Below are positions 38,678 to 47,827 of a DNA stretch of 64,000 nt, piece by piece. Both the position numbers and the translations under genes were made by a program. Location: NCBI RefSeq assembly GCF_029953285.1, contig NZ_JASAOI010000024.1, positions 1-64,000 of the forward strand, read 5' to 3'. This stretch comes from Yinghuangia seranimata. GTDB taxonomy: Bacteria; Actinomycetota; Actinomycetes; Streptomycetales; Streptomycetaceae. The notes under the pieces are model-generated. The model worked only from the letters and a program-made list of their open reading frames with translations. It was not told where the DNA came from and ran no database searches. The number at the start of each line of letters is the position of its first letter. Positions within the stretch are counted from its first letter, which is position 1.

Positions 38678-40126
38678 TCAACGCGAGCCGGTGATCACCT
38701 TGTGGCACGCCATGGGAGGGTTGTGGCTCTCGGGCCACTCGTCGCCGCCTTCGGTGATGAGCCAGATCCACTTGTCGGGCTCGGCGGGCGTGATGTGCGG
38801 CGCGTAGCCGTCGGTCAGCATGAGCACCGCGTCGACGCTCTCGTCGAACACCTCGCCGTTGACCGCGAGCCGGCCCTCGACGTAGTCGGCGACCTGCTGG
38901 AAGTCGGTGCCGCCGCCGCCGAGCACGCGCTCGCCGGGCTTGAACGGCATCAGCGCGCCGTCGAAGCTCAGCCAGTGCGACTCGACGCCGTCGGTGAGGC
39001 CGACGAGTTCGGTGAGCCACTCCACCACGTGGTCGGGCATCGACCCGGACGTGTCGTACGCGACGACGATGACCTTGGTGCGCTCCTGCCCGCGCCGCGA
39101 CAGCATCGGGTCGTGGCCGAGCGTGGCCAGCAGCGCGCCGCGCTTCTTCGGGTAGACCAGCCGCTCGCCTTCGCGCAGCTTGGAGGACAGCACGTCGACG
39201 AGCCACTGCTGCCACCAGTCGACGCGGCGGGTCTTCTGCGTCTCGCCGCGCAGGAACCCCGCGCCGAGGTCGCCCCACAGCCGGGACACCTGGTCGGTGG
39301 CGCCGTCGGTGCGCTTGAGCAGGTCGAGGAGTTCCTCGCGGGCCAGGCGCATGCCGCGCCGCGCGGAGAGCAGCACGCCGCGCAGCACCTCGGAGGAGAT
39401 CCGCGCGACGGTCTCCGCGTCGAGCCCGTCGTTCTCGCCGGTGCCGTCGCCGAGCACCAGGTGGATGCACAGCGGGGGCGGGACCGGCGGCTCCTTCATG
39501 CGCTTGAGCTCTGCGTAGACGAGTGCGTCGGTCTCGATGAACTCGTCGTACGGGAGCGGTTCGAGGCCCTGCCCGGTCAGGTCGGCCACGTACATCTCGT
39601 GGATCTTGTACGGGTCGACGCCGGTCGGCTCCTCGGTCACCTCGCCGGTGTCGGGGTCGGTGCGCCGCACGATCGGCAGCGTGCTGCGGCCGAGGCGCTT
39701 GAGCGCGACGTGGTTGATGGTGACCTCGGCGGCGAGCGTGAACACCGGGTCGGCGCGCAGCTCGGGGTCGGCGAACAGGTGGCGCTGGATGAGGTGGCGG
39801 GCCTCGTGGAACAGCACGAACTTGACGCCGTCCAGCCCGAGCGAGACGAAGAAGTCCGGGTTGTAGAGCAGCAGGCAGGTGCCGTCGCCGGAGGCCATCA
39901 CGGCCGCCGTCTCCACGGCCGTGGTCGGGATCTGGTGGTGGCACTTGGTGTAGAGCCACGAGGCGATCACGCTGGCCTGCATGCCGAAGTCGAGGAGCGC
40001 CTGCTCCTTGAGCTCACGGGCCTTGGCGACGACCGCGTCGTCCGCGGGCTGCCAGGCCTCCAGCGCGCGCCGGTCGGTCAGTTGGACGACCAGCGGCTTC
40101 GGTGCGCTGGTGGATCCGTAGGCCAT
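38678..40126 (-). CDS. VWA-domain protein with HExxH metallopeptidase-like domain (DUF2201 type)
   Basis: A 482-aa cytosolic protein. The N-terminal half contains HEARH (107-111, HExxH zinc motif) in FVLFHEARHLIQRHLF, with VTINHVALKRLG after it, as in DUF2201 putative metallopeptidases. The C-terminal half is a von Willebrand A domain with an intact MIDAS: DTSGS (358-362), GGGGTDF (403-409) and LTDG (437-440). The VWA probably binds the MoxR-like ATPase encoded next. ATG 40126 has GGGAGGTGATC 4 bases upstream, a near-perfect ribosome site, and excludes the longer reading to 40201. A protease active site joined to an ATPase-coupled VWA suggests regulated proteolysis or substrate processing (inference). 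Confidence 0.9.
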   Translation of the reverse strand: MAYGSTSAPKPLVVQLTDRRALEAWQPADDAVVAKARELKEQALLDFGMQASVIASWLYTKCHHQIPTTAVETAAVMASGDGTCLLLYNPDFFVSLGLDGVKFVLFHEARHLIQRHLFADPELRADPVFTLAAEVTINHVALKRLGRSTLPIVRRTDPDTGEVTEEPTGVDPYKIHEMYVADLTGQGLEPLPYDEFIETDALVYAELKRMKEPPVPPPLCIHLVLGDGTGENDGLDAETVARISSEVLRGVLLSARRGMRLAREELLDLLKRTDGATDQVSRLWGDLGAGFLRGETQKTRRVDWWQQWLVDVLSSKLREGERLVYPKKRGALLATLGHDPMLSRRGQERTKVIVVAYDTSGSMPDHVVEWLTELVGLTDGVESHWLSFDGALMPFKPGERVLGGGGTDFQQVADYVEGRLAVNGEVFDESVDAVLMLTDGYAPHITPAEPDKWIWLITEGGDEWPESHNPPMACHKVITGSR

Positions 40127-40228
40127 GCCGATCACCTCCCCTCGTGTCGTCGATGGTTCCAGGCTGGGCTGACACCCGTCCAAGCAATTGACGTCCGGCA
40201 AGGGCGGGCAGTTTCCGAGGCCTTGGGA

Positions 40229-42640
40229 TTATCCGGTACGCCCCGGTTCGCCGGGCCGGGTGGTCGGCGGGGACGAGGTCACGGTGGCGGTCACGGACGC
40301 GGTCACGGGCGCGACGGTCGTGGCGGCGGCCGCGACCGAGAGCAGCTCGGGGAGCGTGCCGCTGAAGTCGGGCAGCAGCGCGGCGACGACCGACCAGGCG
40401 TCGGGGGTGTCGGCGCCGTGAGCGGTGACGGTCGCGTCGAGCAGGGACGGCAACGCGGCGAGCTCGTGCATCCGCGGGGCCAGCCACAGCGTGGACAGCG
40501 CGGGCCGTCCGTGGGCGAGGATGTCGCCGACGCCGAGGTGTCCCGCACGCAGCCCGGGAAGGAACCACACTTTGCGCCGGTGAAGGACGGTCTTCGGGGC
40601 GGGCAGCGGGAACTGGGCCAACGTGGCCAGGGCGAGCGGGCGTGAGCGGCCGACGACCCACTCGGCCACCCACCGCTCCTTCTTGTGTGTGCGCAGGATC
40701 GCGTGGGCGACCTCGTCGGGAAGGTCGTCGCGGCGGAGCAGCGTGTTGACCGCGTTGAACGTGACGCGGCGGGCGCGCAGCCGGTCGAGGACGGTCTCCC
40801 ACTCGGGCGGCTCGGGCCAGGCGAGGTACTCGTCGTGGGACGGGGGCATGCCCGACTGGAGGTCGCGCGCGAACTGGGCCCCGGCGAGTGCCGCGAGCTG
40901 TCCGCCGAGCCGGGCCGCGCCGCCGACGAGGGCGAGCGTCTGCCGGATCCGGGTGGCCACGAGCAGGTCGAGTGGGCCGTCCTCCTGCGCGAGTTCGGCG
41001 ACCTCCGCGACCATGCCGAGCTCGACGAGGCGGCGGCACCCGGCGATCTGCGCGCCGGCCGGAAGGCTGCCGACGGGGCGGCGCAGCGCGGTGAGGACCA
41101 GGTCCGGGTCGCGGGCGTGGGCGGCGTACTGGACGGGGTGCGTGTGCCCGGTCTGCGGGTCGTCCAGGAGTACGGCGAGGGTGTCCGGGTGCAGCGGCAC
41201 GGGTTCGGTGCGGCCCGGGGAGTGCGGTGTCCCCGACACCACGGTGCGCCACAGCGCGGGCTTCAGCCCGTACGTCCGCAGCAGGCGGTCGTTGAGCCTG
41301 GGGTCGTCGCGGCGGAGCAGGCGTGCCTGGGTGCGCGGGTGGTGGCCGTGGTGGGCGACGAAGGCGTCGGCGACCTCCGGCGGGGCGACGTCGGCGAAGG
41401 CGTCGACGAGCGCGTCGGGCAGCGCCGTCCGGATGCCGTAGTGGCACAGCTCGCCCAGGTCCTCCGGGTCGAGAGCGGCGAGTACGGCGCGCAGCGCGTC
41501 GGGGTCGTCGACGCGGCAGAGCAGGTGGAAGAACGGGGACGTGGACGTCCGCGGCTTGGGCGGCAGCGGATGCCGCATGGGCGGCGGCGGATCCGGCAGC
41601 GGCCGGTGCTTGTGCGGGGGTTCCGGCAGAGTGCGGGCGGCGGCGAACAGCGCGGGCAGCGTGCGGCGCTCGCCGTCGGCGAGCAGGGCGAGCAGTGTGC
41701 GCAAGTGCGCGGGGTCGGTGCCGAGGGACTCCCGGACCAGGGAGGCGAGTTCGGTGCGGAGATCGTCGAACTCGGTGGGCGCGGTGCCGGTGTGGTCGTC
41801 CGCCCGGTAGTACGCGTCGACGTGCTCCAGGGTGCGCAGCAGGTGCGCGCCGTCCGGCGCGCCCCGCAGGAGCTCGCGCCCGCTGAACGCGCCTGTGCGC
41901 AGGCCGGTGCGGATGACCGCGCCGTCGTCTCGGGGGTTGCCGCTGTGGGTGAGGGCCAGCGCGATGTGCTGTGGCACCTCCGGGAGTTCGACGAGCACCC
42001 GGCACATGGAGTCGTGCAGCGGCGCGTCGTCGTGGAGGCGGGCGAACGCGTTCCAGTCGTCCGCGGTCCACAGGTCGAGGCGGAAGAGCGCGAGGCGGCC
42101 GCGCAGCAGGCTGCGGTCGGCGCTGAAGTAGGGGCCTGGTGGGGAGCACCAGTCGTACAGCGCCTGCGGGGTGTTGGGCACTCGGCCACGGCGCAGGCCG
42201 GGAATGCAGGCGGCGGCGTGCGCGGCGAGTTCGAGGTGCGGGCAGTCCAGCGCGGGGCCGAGCAGGCGCCGCGACCTCGGTTCGTCGAGGAGGAGTTCGC
42301 GCAGCTCGTCGGCGAGCGGGTCGGCGTCGAGCATGCGCCTGCGGTGCCGGGTGCTGCCGCGTTCGTGCCGGTACAGCGCCGCGAGTGTGGGCCCGTCGGT
42401 GACCGCGGTGAGACGGGTCAGCGCCTCGTCGTCCAGGTTGCTGTTGGCGGCGAGTGCCCGCAGGTCGGCCGGTGTCGCGTGGGCCAGCGCCCAGTCGACC
42501 AGGCGGGACGGCGGCGGGCCGCAGTGGCGCAGCAGGTCGGCGCGGTGCGGCGGGGACAGCCTGGCGAGTACGCCGGGCAGGTCGGCGTGCGCGGCCTCCT
42601 GCAGCAGCAGAGCCAGGCCCTGCGCGGGGTGCCGCGTCAC
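40229..42640 (-). CDS. Helical-repeat protein of the MoxR/VWA locus (paralogue 2)
   Basis: An 803-aa cytosolic protein, starting (GTG) MTRHPAQGLALLLQEAAHADL. Helical repeats rich in L, A, H and P run throughout (for example NSNLDDEALTRLTAVTD). A H/P-rich spacer (KHRPLPDPPPPMRHPLPP) lies near residue 360, right after an internal copy of the family motif (LRTLLALLADGERRTLPALF). The C-terminus bears the diagnostic DAWSVVAALLPDFSGTLPEL and then a T/V/P-rich tail. GTG 42640 overlaps the upstream stop by 4 bases (GTGA), so it is translationally coupled to paralogue 3. No enzyme motif found; role inferred from the locus only. Confidence 0.78.
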   Translation of the reverse strand: MTRHPAQGLALLLQEAAHADLPGVLARLSPPHRADLLRHCGPPPSRLVDWALAHATPADLRALAANSNLDDEALTRLTAVTDGPTLAALYRHERGSTRHRRRMLDADPLADELRELLLDEPRSRRLLGPALDCPHLELAAHAAACIPGLRRGRVPNTPQALYDWCSPPGPYFSADRSLLRGRLALFRLDLWTADDWNAFARLHDDAPLHDSMCRVLVELPEVPQHIALALTHSGNPRDDGAVIRTGLRTGAFSGRELLRGAPDGAHLLRTLEHVDAYYRADDHTGTAPTEFDDLRTELASLVRESLGTDPAHLRTLLALLADGERRTLPALFAAARTLPEPPHKHRPLPDPPPPMRHPLPPKPRTSTSPFFHLLCRVDDPDALRAVLAALDPEDLGELCHYGIRTALPDALVDAFADVAPPEVADAFVAHHGHHPRTQARLLRRDDPRLNDRLLRTYGLKPALWRTVVSGTPHSPGRTEPVPLHPDTLAVLLDDPQTGHTHPVQYAAHARDPDLVLTALRRPVGSLPAGAQIAGCRRLVELGMVAEVAELAQEDGPLDLLVATRIRQTLALVGGAARLGGQLAALAGAQFARDLQSGMPPSHDEYLAWPEPPEWETVLDRLRARRVTFNAVNTLLRRDDLPDEVAHAILRTHKKERWVAEWVVGRSRPLALATLAQFPLPAPKTVLHRRKVWFLPGLRAGHLGVGDILAHGRPALSTLWLAPRMHELAALPSLLDATVTAHGADTPDAWSVVAALLPDFSGTLPELLSVAAAATTVAPVTASVTATVTSSPPTTRPGEPGRTG

Positions 42641-44547
42641 GCCGTCACCGCCTTGACGGTGTCGAGGAGTTCGGGGAGCGAGCCGGCGAAGTCCGGGAGG
42701 AGGTGGGCGGCTACCGTCCACGCTTCGAGGTCGTCGCCGAGGACGTCCGTGAGCAGGCGCGCGACGTGCGCGGTCGCGGCCTGCCACGCTTCGGGCAGCG
42801 TCGGCCGCAACTCGCCGAGGTTGCCGAGCACATGCGCTGCTGGGTGGGTGAGTTCAACGAACTCCTCGGGGTGCAGGTGGCCGAGCGCCAGGGCGGTCAG
42901 GTACCAGGAGTTGCGGGCCGAGACGCCGAAGTACTCGGCCTGCGGCAGCGGGTGGCGCGCGGCGGTGAGGGCGAACGCGCGGGACCGGCCGCCGAGGGTG
43001 TCGGCGAGGTCCGGCAGTTGCGCGCAGGCGTCGAGCGCGAGCCCGTCCGGGCAGTCGGGGTGTTCGACGAAGCGGGTGAGGACGCGGGACGGCAGCGGCA
43101 TCCGGGCGTGCGCCTCGGCGGCGGCCGGCCAGAACCCGGGCGGCACGGGCAGGGACGCCAGATCGGGGCTGCGGCGGATGGCGTCGAGCAGCACGTCGGG
43201 GCGCTCGTGGTGGGCGACGGCCGCACGGAGCAGGGCGAGCCCGGTGCCGTGCGGGTCGACGCCGTGCCCGCCGATGGTGCCGTCGACGCCGTCCGCGGCG
43301 GCCAGTGCCTCCGCGACCGCACGCCCGGCCTCCGGGCCCAGCGAGGCCGTGAGTTCGGGGTCGCGCAGCGCGCCGGGACCCTGGCACTCCCAGATGCTCA
43401 GACAGCCGCGCAGCAGGCCGGCCGTGCCCAGGAGGGTGCCGTAGCGGGAAATGGCGCCGCGGATGAGCTGCGGGTAGTGGCCGTGCATGGCGGCGGCCGC
43501 GCGGCGGAGGGGCTGGTCGGGGCCGTATAGGAGTTCCTGGCGTGCGCGCGGGGCGAGCGGGACGGTGCGCGGCGCGTCGCGGCGGGTGGCGGCGAACACG
43601 GCGAGGGCGACGTCGACGCGCGGGTGGTGGACGAGGAGCGCGCTGTTGACCTCCGGGTCGTGCAGCGCGAGCAGCCGGGCCACCGACGCCGGCGCGCGGT
43701 CGGCCGCACGGACCAGCGAGCCGGTCAGGTCGGGGGCGCGGCGCAGCGCACGGATCACGACGGACGGGGGCAGCCGGGGTGTCTCCAGCAACCCGCTCAC
43801 CGCGGTCGGCGTGAGCGCCGCGATCACGCGCGCCGCGGTGCGCGGCGGCGTGCGGGCGAGCAGCGCGGCCGGGTTGCCGAAGTCCCAGTGCACGGCGCGG
43901 CCGGTGGGGACGTCGGGCCGCCGGTCGGGCGGAAGCCTGGTGTCGGCGCACAACTGGGGGAACGGACCCGGGTGGTGGGGGCCGTGCTCGATCAGCCACA
44001 GCCACGCCTCCAGGTCGTCGCCGGGCAGCAGGGCGGCGGCTTCGGCGAAGACCGCGTCCAGGGGGACGAGGCGTTCGCCGTAGCGGCGGCTGTACTTGTC
44101 GAGGGTGCGCAGCGCCGACCAGCCGGGTGCCGCCTCCGTCATGACCTGGCGCGGGGTGACGGCGCCGCGGGCGAGCGCGGCGGTGAGCGTCATGGTGGCG
44201 AGCCCGCGCCGGCTCGTGGACGTGCAGACGACGAGGGCCAGCGCGGCGTCGGGCGGGCAGTCGTCGCGGGCGACCAGGGCCGCGGCGATGCTGTCCGGGA
44301 GCGGCGCGCGGTGGTGCTCGCGCAGGATCAGGTCCCAGTCGGCGACGGCGACGCCGTCCAGCACATAGCGCGGGTCCTTGCCGCGGCCGGAGCGCAGCCG
44401 GGCGATCGCCGCCTCGGGGCTCTCCGGGGTCGGTTGGGGTTCGGCGTCGGGCGGTGCGGCGGGCGGGTGGCCGAGGCGTTCGGCGACGGCCTCGGCGACC
44501 TCGGGCGACGCGTGGCGCAGCAGGGGATGCTCGTCGGACGGGGTCAT
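42637..44547 (-). CDS. Helical-repeat protein of the MoxR/VWA locus (paralogue 3)
   Basis: A 636-aa protein, MTPSDEHPLLRHASPEVAEAV. LRV-like units such as HPDCPDGLALDACAQLPDL and HHPRVDVALAVFAATRRD are visible. An internal family motif sits near residues 180-200 (DDLEAWLWLIEHGPHHPGPF) and the C-terminal copy is DLEAWTVAAHLLPDFAGSLP. ATG 44547 has GAGGTGG about 5 bases upstream. It lies 55 bases downstream of paralogue 4 and is coupled to paralogue 2. It carries no signal peptide, membrane helix or known catalytic motif. Confidence 0.78.
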   Translation of the reverse strand: MTPSDEHPLLRHASPEVAEAVAERLGHPPAAPPDAEPQPTPESPEAAIARLRSGRGKDPRYVLDGVAVADWDLILREHHRAPLPDSIAAALVARDDCPPDAALALVVCTSTSRRGLATMTLTAALARGAVTPRQVMTEAAPGWSALRTLDKYSRRYGERLVPLDAVFAEAAALLPGDDLEAWLWLIEHGPHHPGPFPQLCADTRLPPDRRPDVPTGRAVHWDFGNPAALLARTPPRTAARVIAALTPTAVSGLLETPRLPPSVVIRALRRAPDLTGSLVRAADRAPASVARLLALHDPEVNSALLVHHPRVDVALAVFAATRRDAPRTVPLAPRARQELLYGPDQPLRRAAAAMHGHYPQLIRGAISRYGTLLGTAGLLRGCLSIWECQGPGALRDPELTASLGPEAGRAVAEALAAADGVDGTIGGHGVDPHGTGLALLRAAVAHHERPDVLLDAIRRSPDLASLPVPPGFWPAAAEAHARMPLPSRVLTRFVEHPDCPDGLALDACAQLPDLADTLGGRSRAFALTAARHPLPQAEYFGVSARNSWYLTALALGHLHPEEFVELTHPAAHVLGNLGELRPTLPEAWQAATAHVARLLTDVLGDDLEAWTVAAHLLPDFAGSLPELLDTVKAVTA

Positions 44548-44602
44548 GCGGCCACCTCGCGGAACCCGGCGGCTCTGTGCGTCCGCCCGTCGTGCCGCCC
44601 CG

Positions 44603-47134
44603 TCACGCGGCCGCCCGTGCGGTGGCGACGAGTTCGAGGAGCGTGGCGGCGGGGCGTTGCTCGAGCATGCGGGCGAGGACGACCCACGCGTCGGTGTTCT
44701 CGCCGAGTTCGCGGTGCAGCGTGCGGGCGACGAGCCGGGCGAGCGGCAGGTGTTCTATGGACGCGTCGATCACGGTGTTCGCCTCGGCGGTGGCCTGGAA
44801 CTCCTCGGGGCTGATCACGCCGGACTCCAGCGCCCTGCCCGGGGCGTGCCAGCGCGTCGGCACCGCGTCGCGCAACGCCTCGGCGACCAAAGGCCGGTGG
44901 TGTGCGAGCACGCCGCCGTGCAGCGTGGTCGGGTCCTGCGACGGCAGCGGCTGCTGCCAGGCCTGCGCGGCGGGACGCAAGTGGCGCTGCTCGCGGGCGA
45001 GTTCCAGCGGCAGGTCGGGCCGCTCGGCGATGAGGTTGAACGCGGCGGCGGGGATGCGGCGTTCGCGGGCCTGCGCGAGCACCGACGGCCACGCCAGGCC
45101 CGGGTCGGCGAGTGCGGAGAAGACGCCTCCCGGCCTGCGGACGTGCGGTATGTAGGACGTGCCGGCGATCTCCTTCGACCACCGCTCGTCCATAGCGCGC
45201 AGCGCCGCGCCGAGCGGCGCGATGCCGCCGGCGTCGCGGGCCTGCACCGTCTCCGGGTCGTCCGGGAGCCCTTCGAGCGCGGATATGCCGTGCAGTTCGG
45301 CGATCCGGTACGCGGCACGCAGCCGTGCGGGATGCCCGAACTCGCCGCCCGAGCCCAGCGCGACGGCGCGCAGCACCGCCAGGTCGGGAGACGCCAGCAG
45401 CGGCCACAGGTCGCGCGGGTCGGCGCCGTCGCGCGGCGCGGCGCACAGTTCGCCGCGCAGCACGTCGTCGAAGCCGTCCACGGAGACGATGTACTCGCGC
45501 AGTGCGTAGGGGCAGCGCGGATTGCGGTACGCCGCCGAGGCGATGGCGCGGTCGCCGCCGAGCACGAGCGTCTCCAGGACGTCCGCGCGCACGTGCGGGT
45601 TCGCGGCGAGGACGCGGCGCGCGACGGGCCCGCCGTGGGCCACGACGTGGTCGACGAGCGGCGCGGTCGCGTCGGGGCTGCCGGCCAGCGGGGCGAGCTG
45701 CGCGTCGTTGAGGAACTCCAGTGCGGGGCCCGCCTGGTCGGCGTCGAGCAGGCCGATGAGCACGGTGTACGCCCACGCGGACTGGCGGCCGAGCCGGGGC
45801 GGTGGCAGGGCGGGACCGGGCGACGGGTGTGCGCATGCGGCGATCAGCTCCGCGATGGTGACGTCGTAGCTGGGCAGCGTTGTGTACAGCCGCTGCCACA
45901 CGCCCGGGTCTGAGGCGACGGCGAACGCCAGCATCTGCCGCACCACGTTCGCGGCCTCGGCCTGCGCCGCCAGCGCGCCCAGGCCGCCGTGCACCATCGA
46001 GGTCAACGCCAGCCGCGCGGGCCGCACGTGCGCGACCAGATCGCCCGCCGTCAGCGAACCCTCCTCCAGGCCGCGCAGCACGACCCGCTTGGTCACGTGG
46101 TCCTCCGCGGTGGCCGCGCACAGCGGCAGCAGCTCGGGGCCCGGACGCGGCACCATCTGGAGCGCGCGCGGATAGGCGCGCAGCAGCATCGACCGCAAAC
46201 CGGCCGGGCAGCGCGGATGCTCCAGCAGCGCCACCGCGGAGCACCACGGCAGCGGCTCCTTGGCGTGCGCCGCGGTGAGGAGGTCCCAGCGGGGCTCCAG
46301 AACGCCGCGTACCAGCGCGCGGGCGGCGGACGTCCGGCGCGCGGCACGGAGTCTGGTGGTGAGCGCCTCCTCGCCGTACGCCTCCTCCAACAGCTTCGGC
46401 ACCAGGAACGCCGTGCGGCTGCCCATCACCTCGAGCCGGATCACCTCGGCCTGCGCGTCCTCGCCCTCGATCGGCGCGACCTGGAAGACGCGGCGCAGCT
46501 GGGCCGTCCGGCCTGCGGCGGCCAGCGTGCGGCACGCGCGCAGCCGGGCCGTCGAGCCGCCGGGACCGGGGACGCCGGAGACCAGCGCCCAGAAGACGAG
46601 GTCCGGATCGGACGCGGCGAGCGCCACCTGCAGGTCGGGACGGCGCCCGGCGAGCAGCACGGCGTGCCGCACCTCCTCGGCGAGCGGCACCGGGTCCTCG
46701 AGCGGCACGGGCGACGAACGGGCGCCGGGGTAGCGCGGGTTCACCGGGTCGCGCCACAGGTCGGTGGTCGGGGCGGGCCGGTCGGGCTCCGGCGCGAACC
46801 GGCGCTGCGACAGCACCGCCATGCGCAGCGCGGGCCACCCCGACGCGAGGAAGAGGCCCGCGTTGACGTCCGGGTCGTCCATCTCCAGCAGACGCAGCAT
46901 CGGATCGGGGTCGACCGGTGTGCCGGCGGCCTGGGCGCGCGCGTGGCAGGCGGTGACGACCGCGCGGGCGTCGCCGGTGCGGACGGCGTGCTCCAGGACG
47001 GCGGGCGGCAGGTTCGGGTCGCGGTGGTCCGCGGTGAAGGCGGAAGGGGCGGCGTCCGTCGTGACCCGGCCCAGCAGGCTCGCGCCCAGCGGGCCGCCGG
47101 CGTGCCACAGCAGGTTCCTGACGGTCTCCGTCAC
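44603..47134 (-). CDS. Helical-repeat protein of the MoxR/VWA locus (paralogue 4)
   Basis: An 843-aa protein, the largest of the set and the first gene of the minus-strand cluster. GTG 47134 (MTETVRNLLWHAGG) has GGGAGGGA about 8 bases upstream; the frame is open further, but that part does not look coding. LRV-like repeats are clearest here: HPRCPAGLRSMLLRAYP, NPHVRADVLETLVLGGD, NPRCPYALREYIVSVDG, RPDLPLELAREQ. Internal (PGVWQRLYTTLPSYDVTIAEL) and C-terminal (TDAWVVLARMLEQRPAATLL) copies of the family motif are divergent. Probably a solenoid binding protein; function unknown. Confidence 0.78.
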   Translation of the reverse strand: MTETVRNLLWHAGGPLGASLLGRVTTDAAPSAFTADHRDPNLPPAVLEHAVRTGDARAVVTACHARAQAAGTPVDPDPMLRLLEMDDPDVNAGLFLASGWPALRMAVLSQRRFAPEPDRPAPTTDLWRDPVNPRYPGARSSPVPLEDPVPLAEEVRHAVLLAGRRPDLQVALAASDPDLVFWALVSGVPGPGGSTARLRACRTLAAAGRTAQLRRVFQVAPIEGEDAQAEVIRLEVMGSRTAFLVPKLLEEAYGEEALTTRLRAARRTSAARALVRGVLEPRWDLLTAAHAKEPLPWCSAVALLEHPRCPAGLRSMLLRAYPRALQMVPRPGPELLPLCAATAEDHVTKRVVLRGLEEGSLTAGDLVAHVRPARLALTSMVHGGLGALAAQAEAANVVRQMLAFAVASDPGVWQRLYTTLPSYDVTIAELIAACAHPSPGPALPPPRLGRQSAWAYTVLIGLLDADQAGPALEFLNDAQLAPLAGSPDATAPLVDHVVAHGGPVARRVLAANPHVRADVLETLVLGGDRAIASAAYRNPRCPYALREYIVSVDGFDDVLRGELCAAPRDGADPRDLWPLLASPDLAVLRAVALGSGGEFGHPARLRAAYRIAELHGISALEGLPDDPETVQARDAGGIAPLGAALRAMDERWSKEIAGTSYIPHVRRPGGVFSALADPGLAWPSVLAQARERRIPAAAFNLIAERPDLPLELAREQRHLRPAAQAWQQPLPSQDPTTLHGGVLAHHRPLVAEALRDAVPTRWHAPGRALESGVISPEEFQATAEANTVIDASIEHLPLARLVARTLHRELGENTDAWVVLARMLEQRPAATLLELVATARAAA

Positions 47135-47312
47135 GCGGCGGTTCCCTCCCGACGGCCGGCGCTGTCCAGAAGGGACATTGTGGCCCGCCGCGGGGCGCGC
47201 GGCAGCCGGGTTTTCCGGTCCGATCCGCCGACCGGGCGGTTCCGGTTGGGGGCGGGCCCGAACTGCGCGATGCTGGCGTGAAGCCCGTGGAACCGTGGAG
47301 AGGCCGGACGCC

Positions 47313-47825
47313 ATGACCACCGCACCCCACCCCGACAGGTACGCCGCCGAGCGCGCCGACCTGCTGCGGACCCTGGACAAGCACCGGGGTTTCCTGCGCT
47401 TCACCGTCCAGGGCCTGACCGATGCCCAGGCCGCGCAGCGCACGACCGCGAGCGAACTGTGCCTGGGCGGCCTCATCAAGCACGTGGCCGGTACCGAGCG
47501 CCAGTGGATGGCCTTCGCCGTCGGCGGGGCGCCCGCGATGGAACAGGCCGACTTCGACTGGGAGGGCCAGTTCCGCATGGACCCCGGCCAGACCCTGGCC
47601 GCCCTCCTGGCCGACTACGACAAAGCCGCCGCCGCCACCGACGACCTGGCCGCCACCCTCGACCTGGACACGACCCACCCGCTCCCGACGGCCCCCTGGT
47701 TCGAACAGGGAGCCTCCTGGTCGGTCCGCCGAGTCCTCCTCCACCTGATCGCCGAGACATCGCAGCACGCGGGCCACGCCGACATCATCCGAGAGTCCCT
47801 CGACGGCCAGAAGACGATGGGCTGA
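47313..47825 (+). CDS. DinB-fold (DUF664) protein
   Basis: A 170-aa protein, MTTAPHPDRYAAERADLLRTLDKHRGFLRFTVQGL. The DinB/YfiT four-helix pattern is clear: CLGGLIKHVAGTERQWM supplies the first metal histidine (H in IKHV) and ETSQHAGHADIIRESLDG the other two (QHAGHAD). In actinomycetes such enzymes often use mycothiol for transfer or detoxification; the substrate is unknown. ATG 47313 has GGAGAGG about 9 bases upstream. It is divergent from the repeat-protein cluster across 178 bases. Confidence 0.88.
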   Translation: MTTAPHPDRYAAERADLLRTLDKHRGFLRFTVQGLTDAQAAQRTTASELCLGGLIKHVAGTERQWMAFAVGGAPAMEQADFDWEGQFRMDPGQTLAALLADYDKAAAATDDLAATLDLDTTHPLPTAPWFEQGASWSVRRVLLHLIAETSQHAGHADIIRESLDGQKTMG

Positions 47826-47827
47826 CC

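Noticed and set aside
36688-38694. A 668-codon plus-strand frame opposite the MoxR-like gene
   Set aside because: Same reason: it is an antisense shadow of a gene with two Walker A/B sets and a good ribosome site.
37403-40645. A 1080-codon open frame on the plus strand across the MoxR and VWA genes
   Set aside because: It runs antisense to two well-defined domain proteins. Its translation is a low-complexity mirror (R/G/V/E/H-rich) with no motif, as expected from high-GC codon bias.
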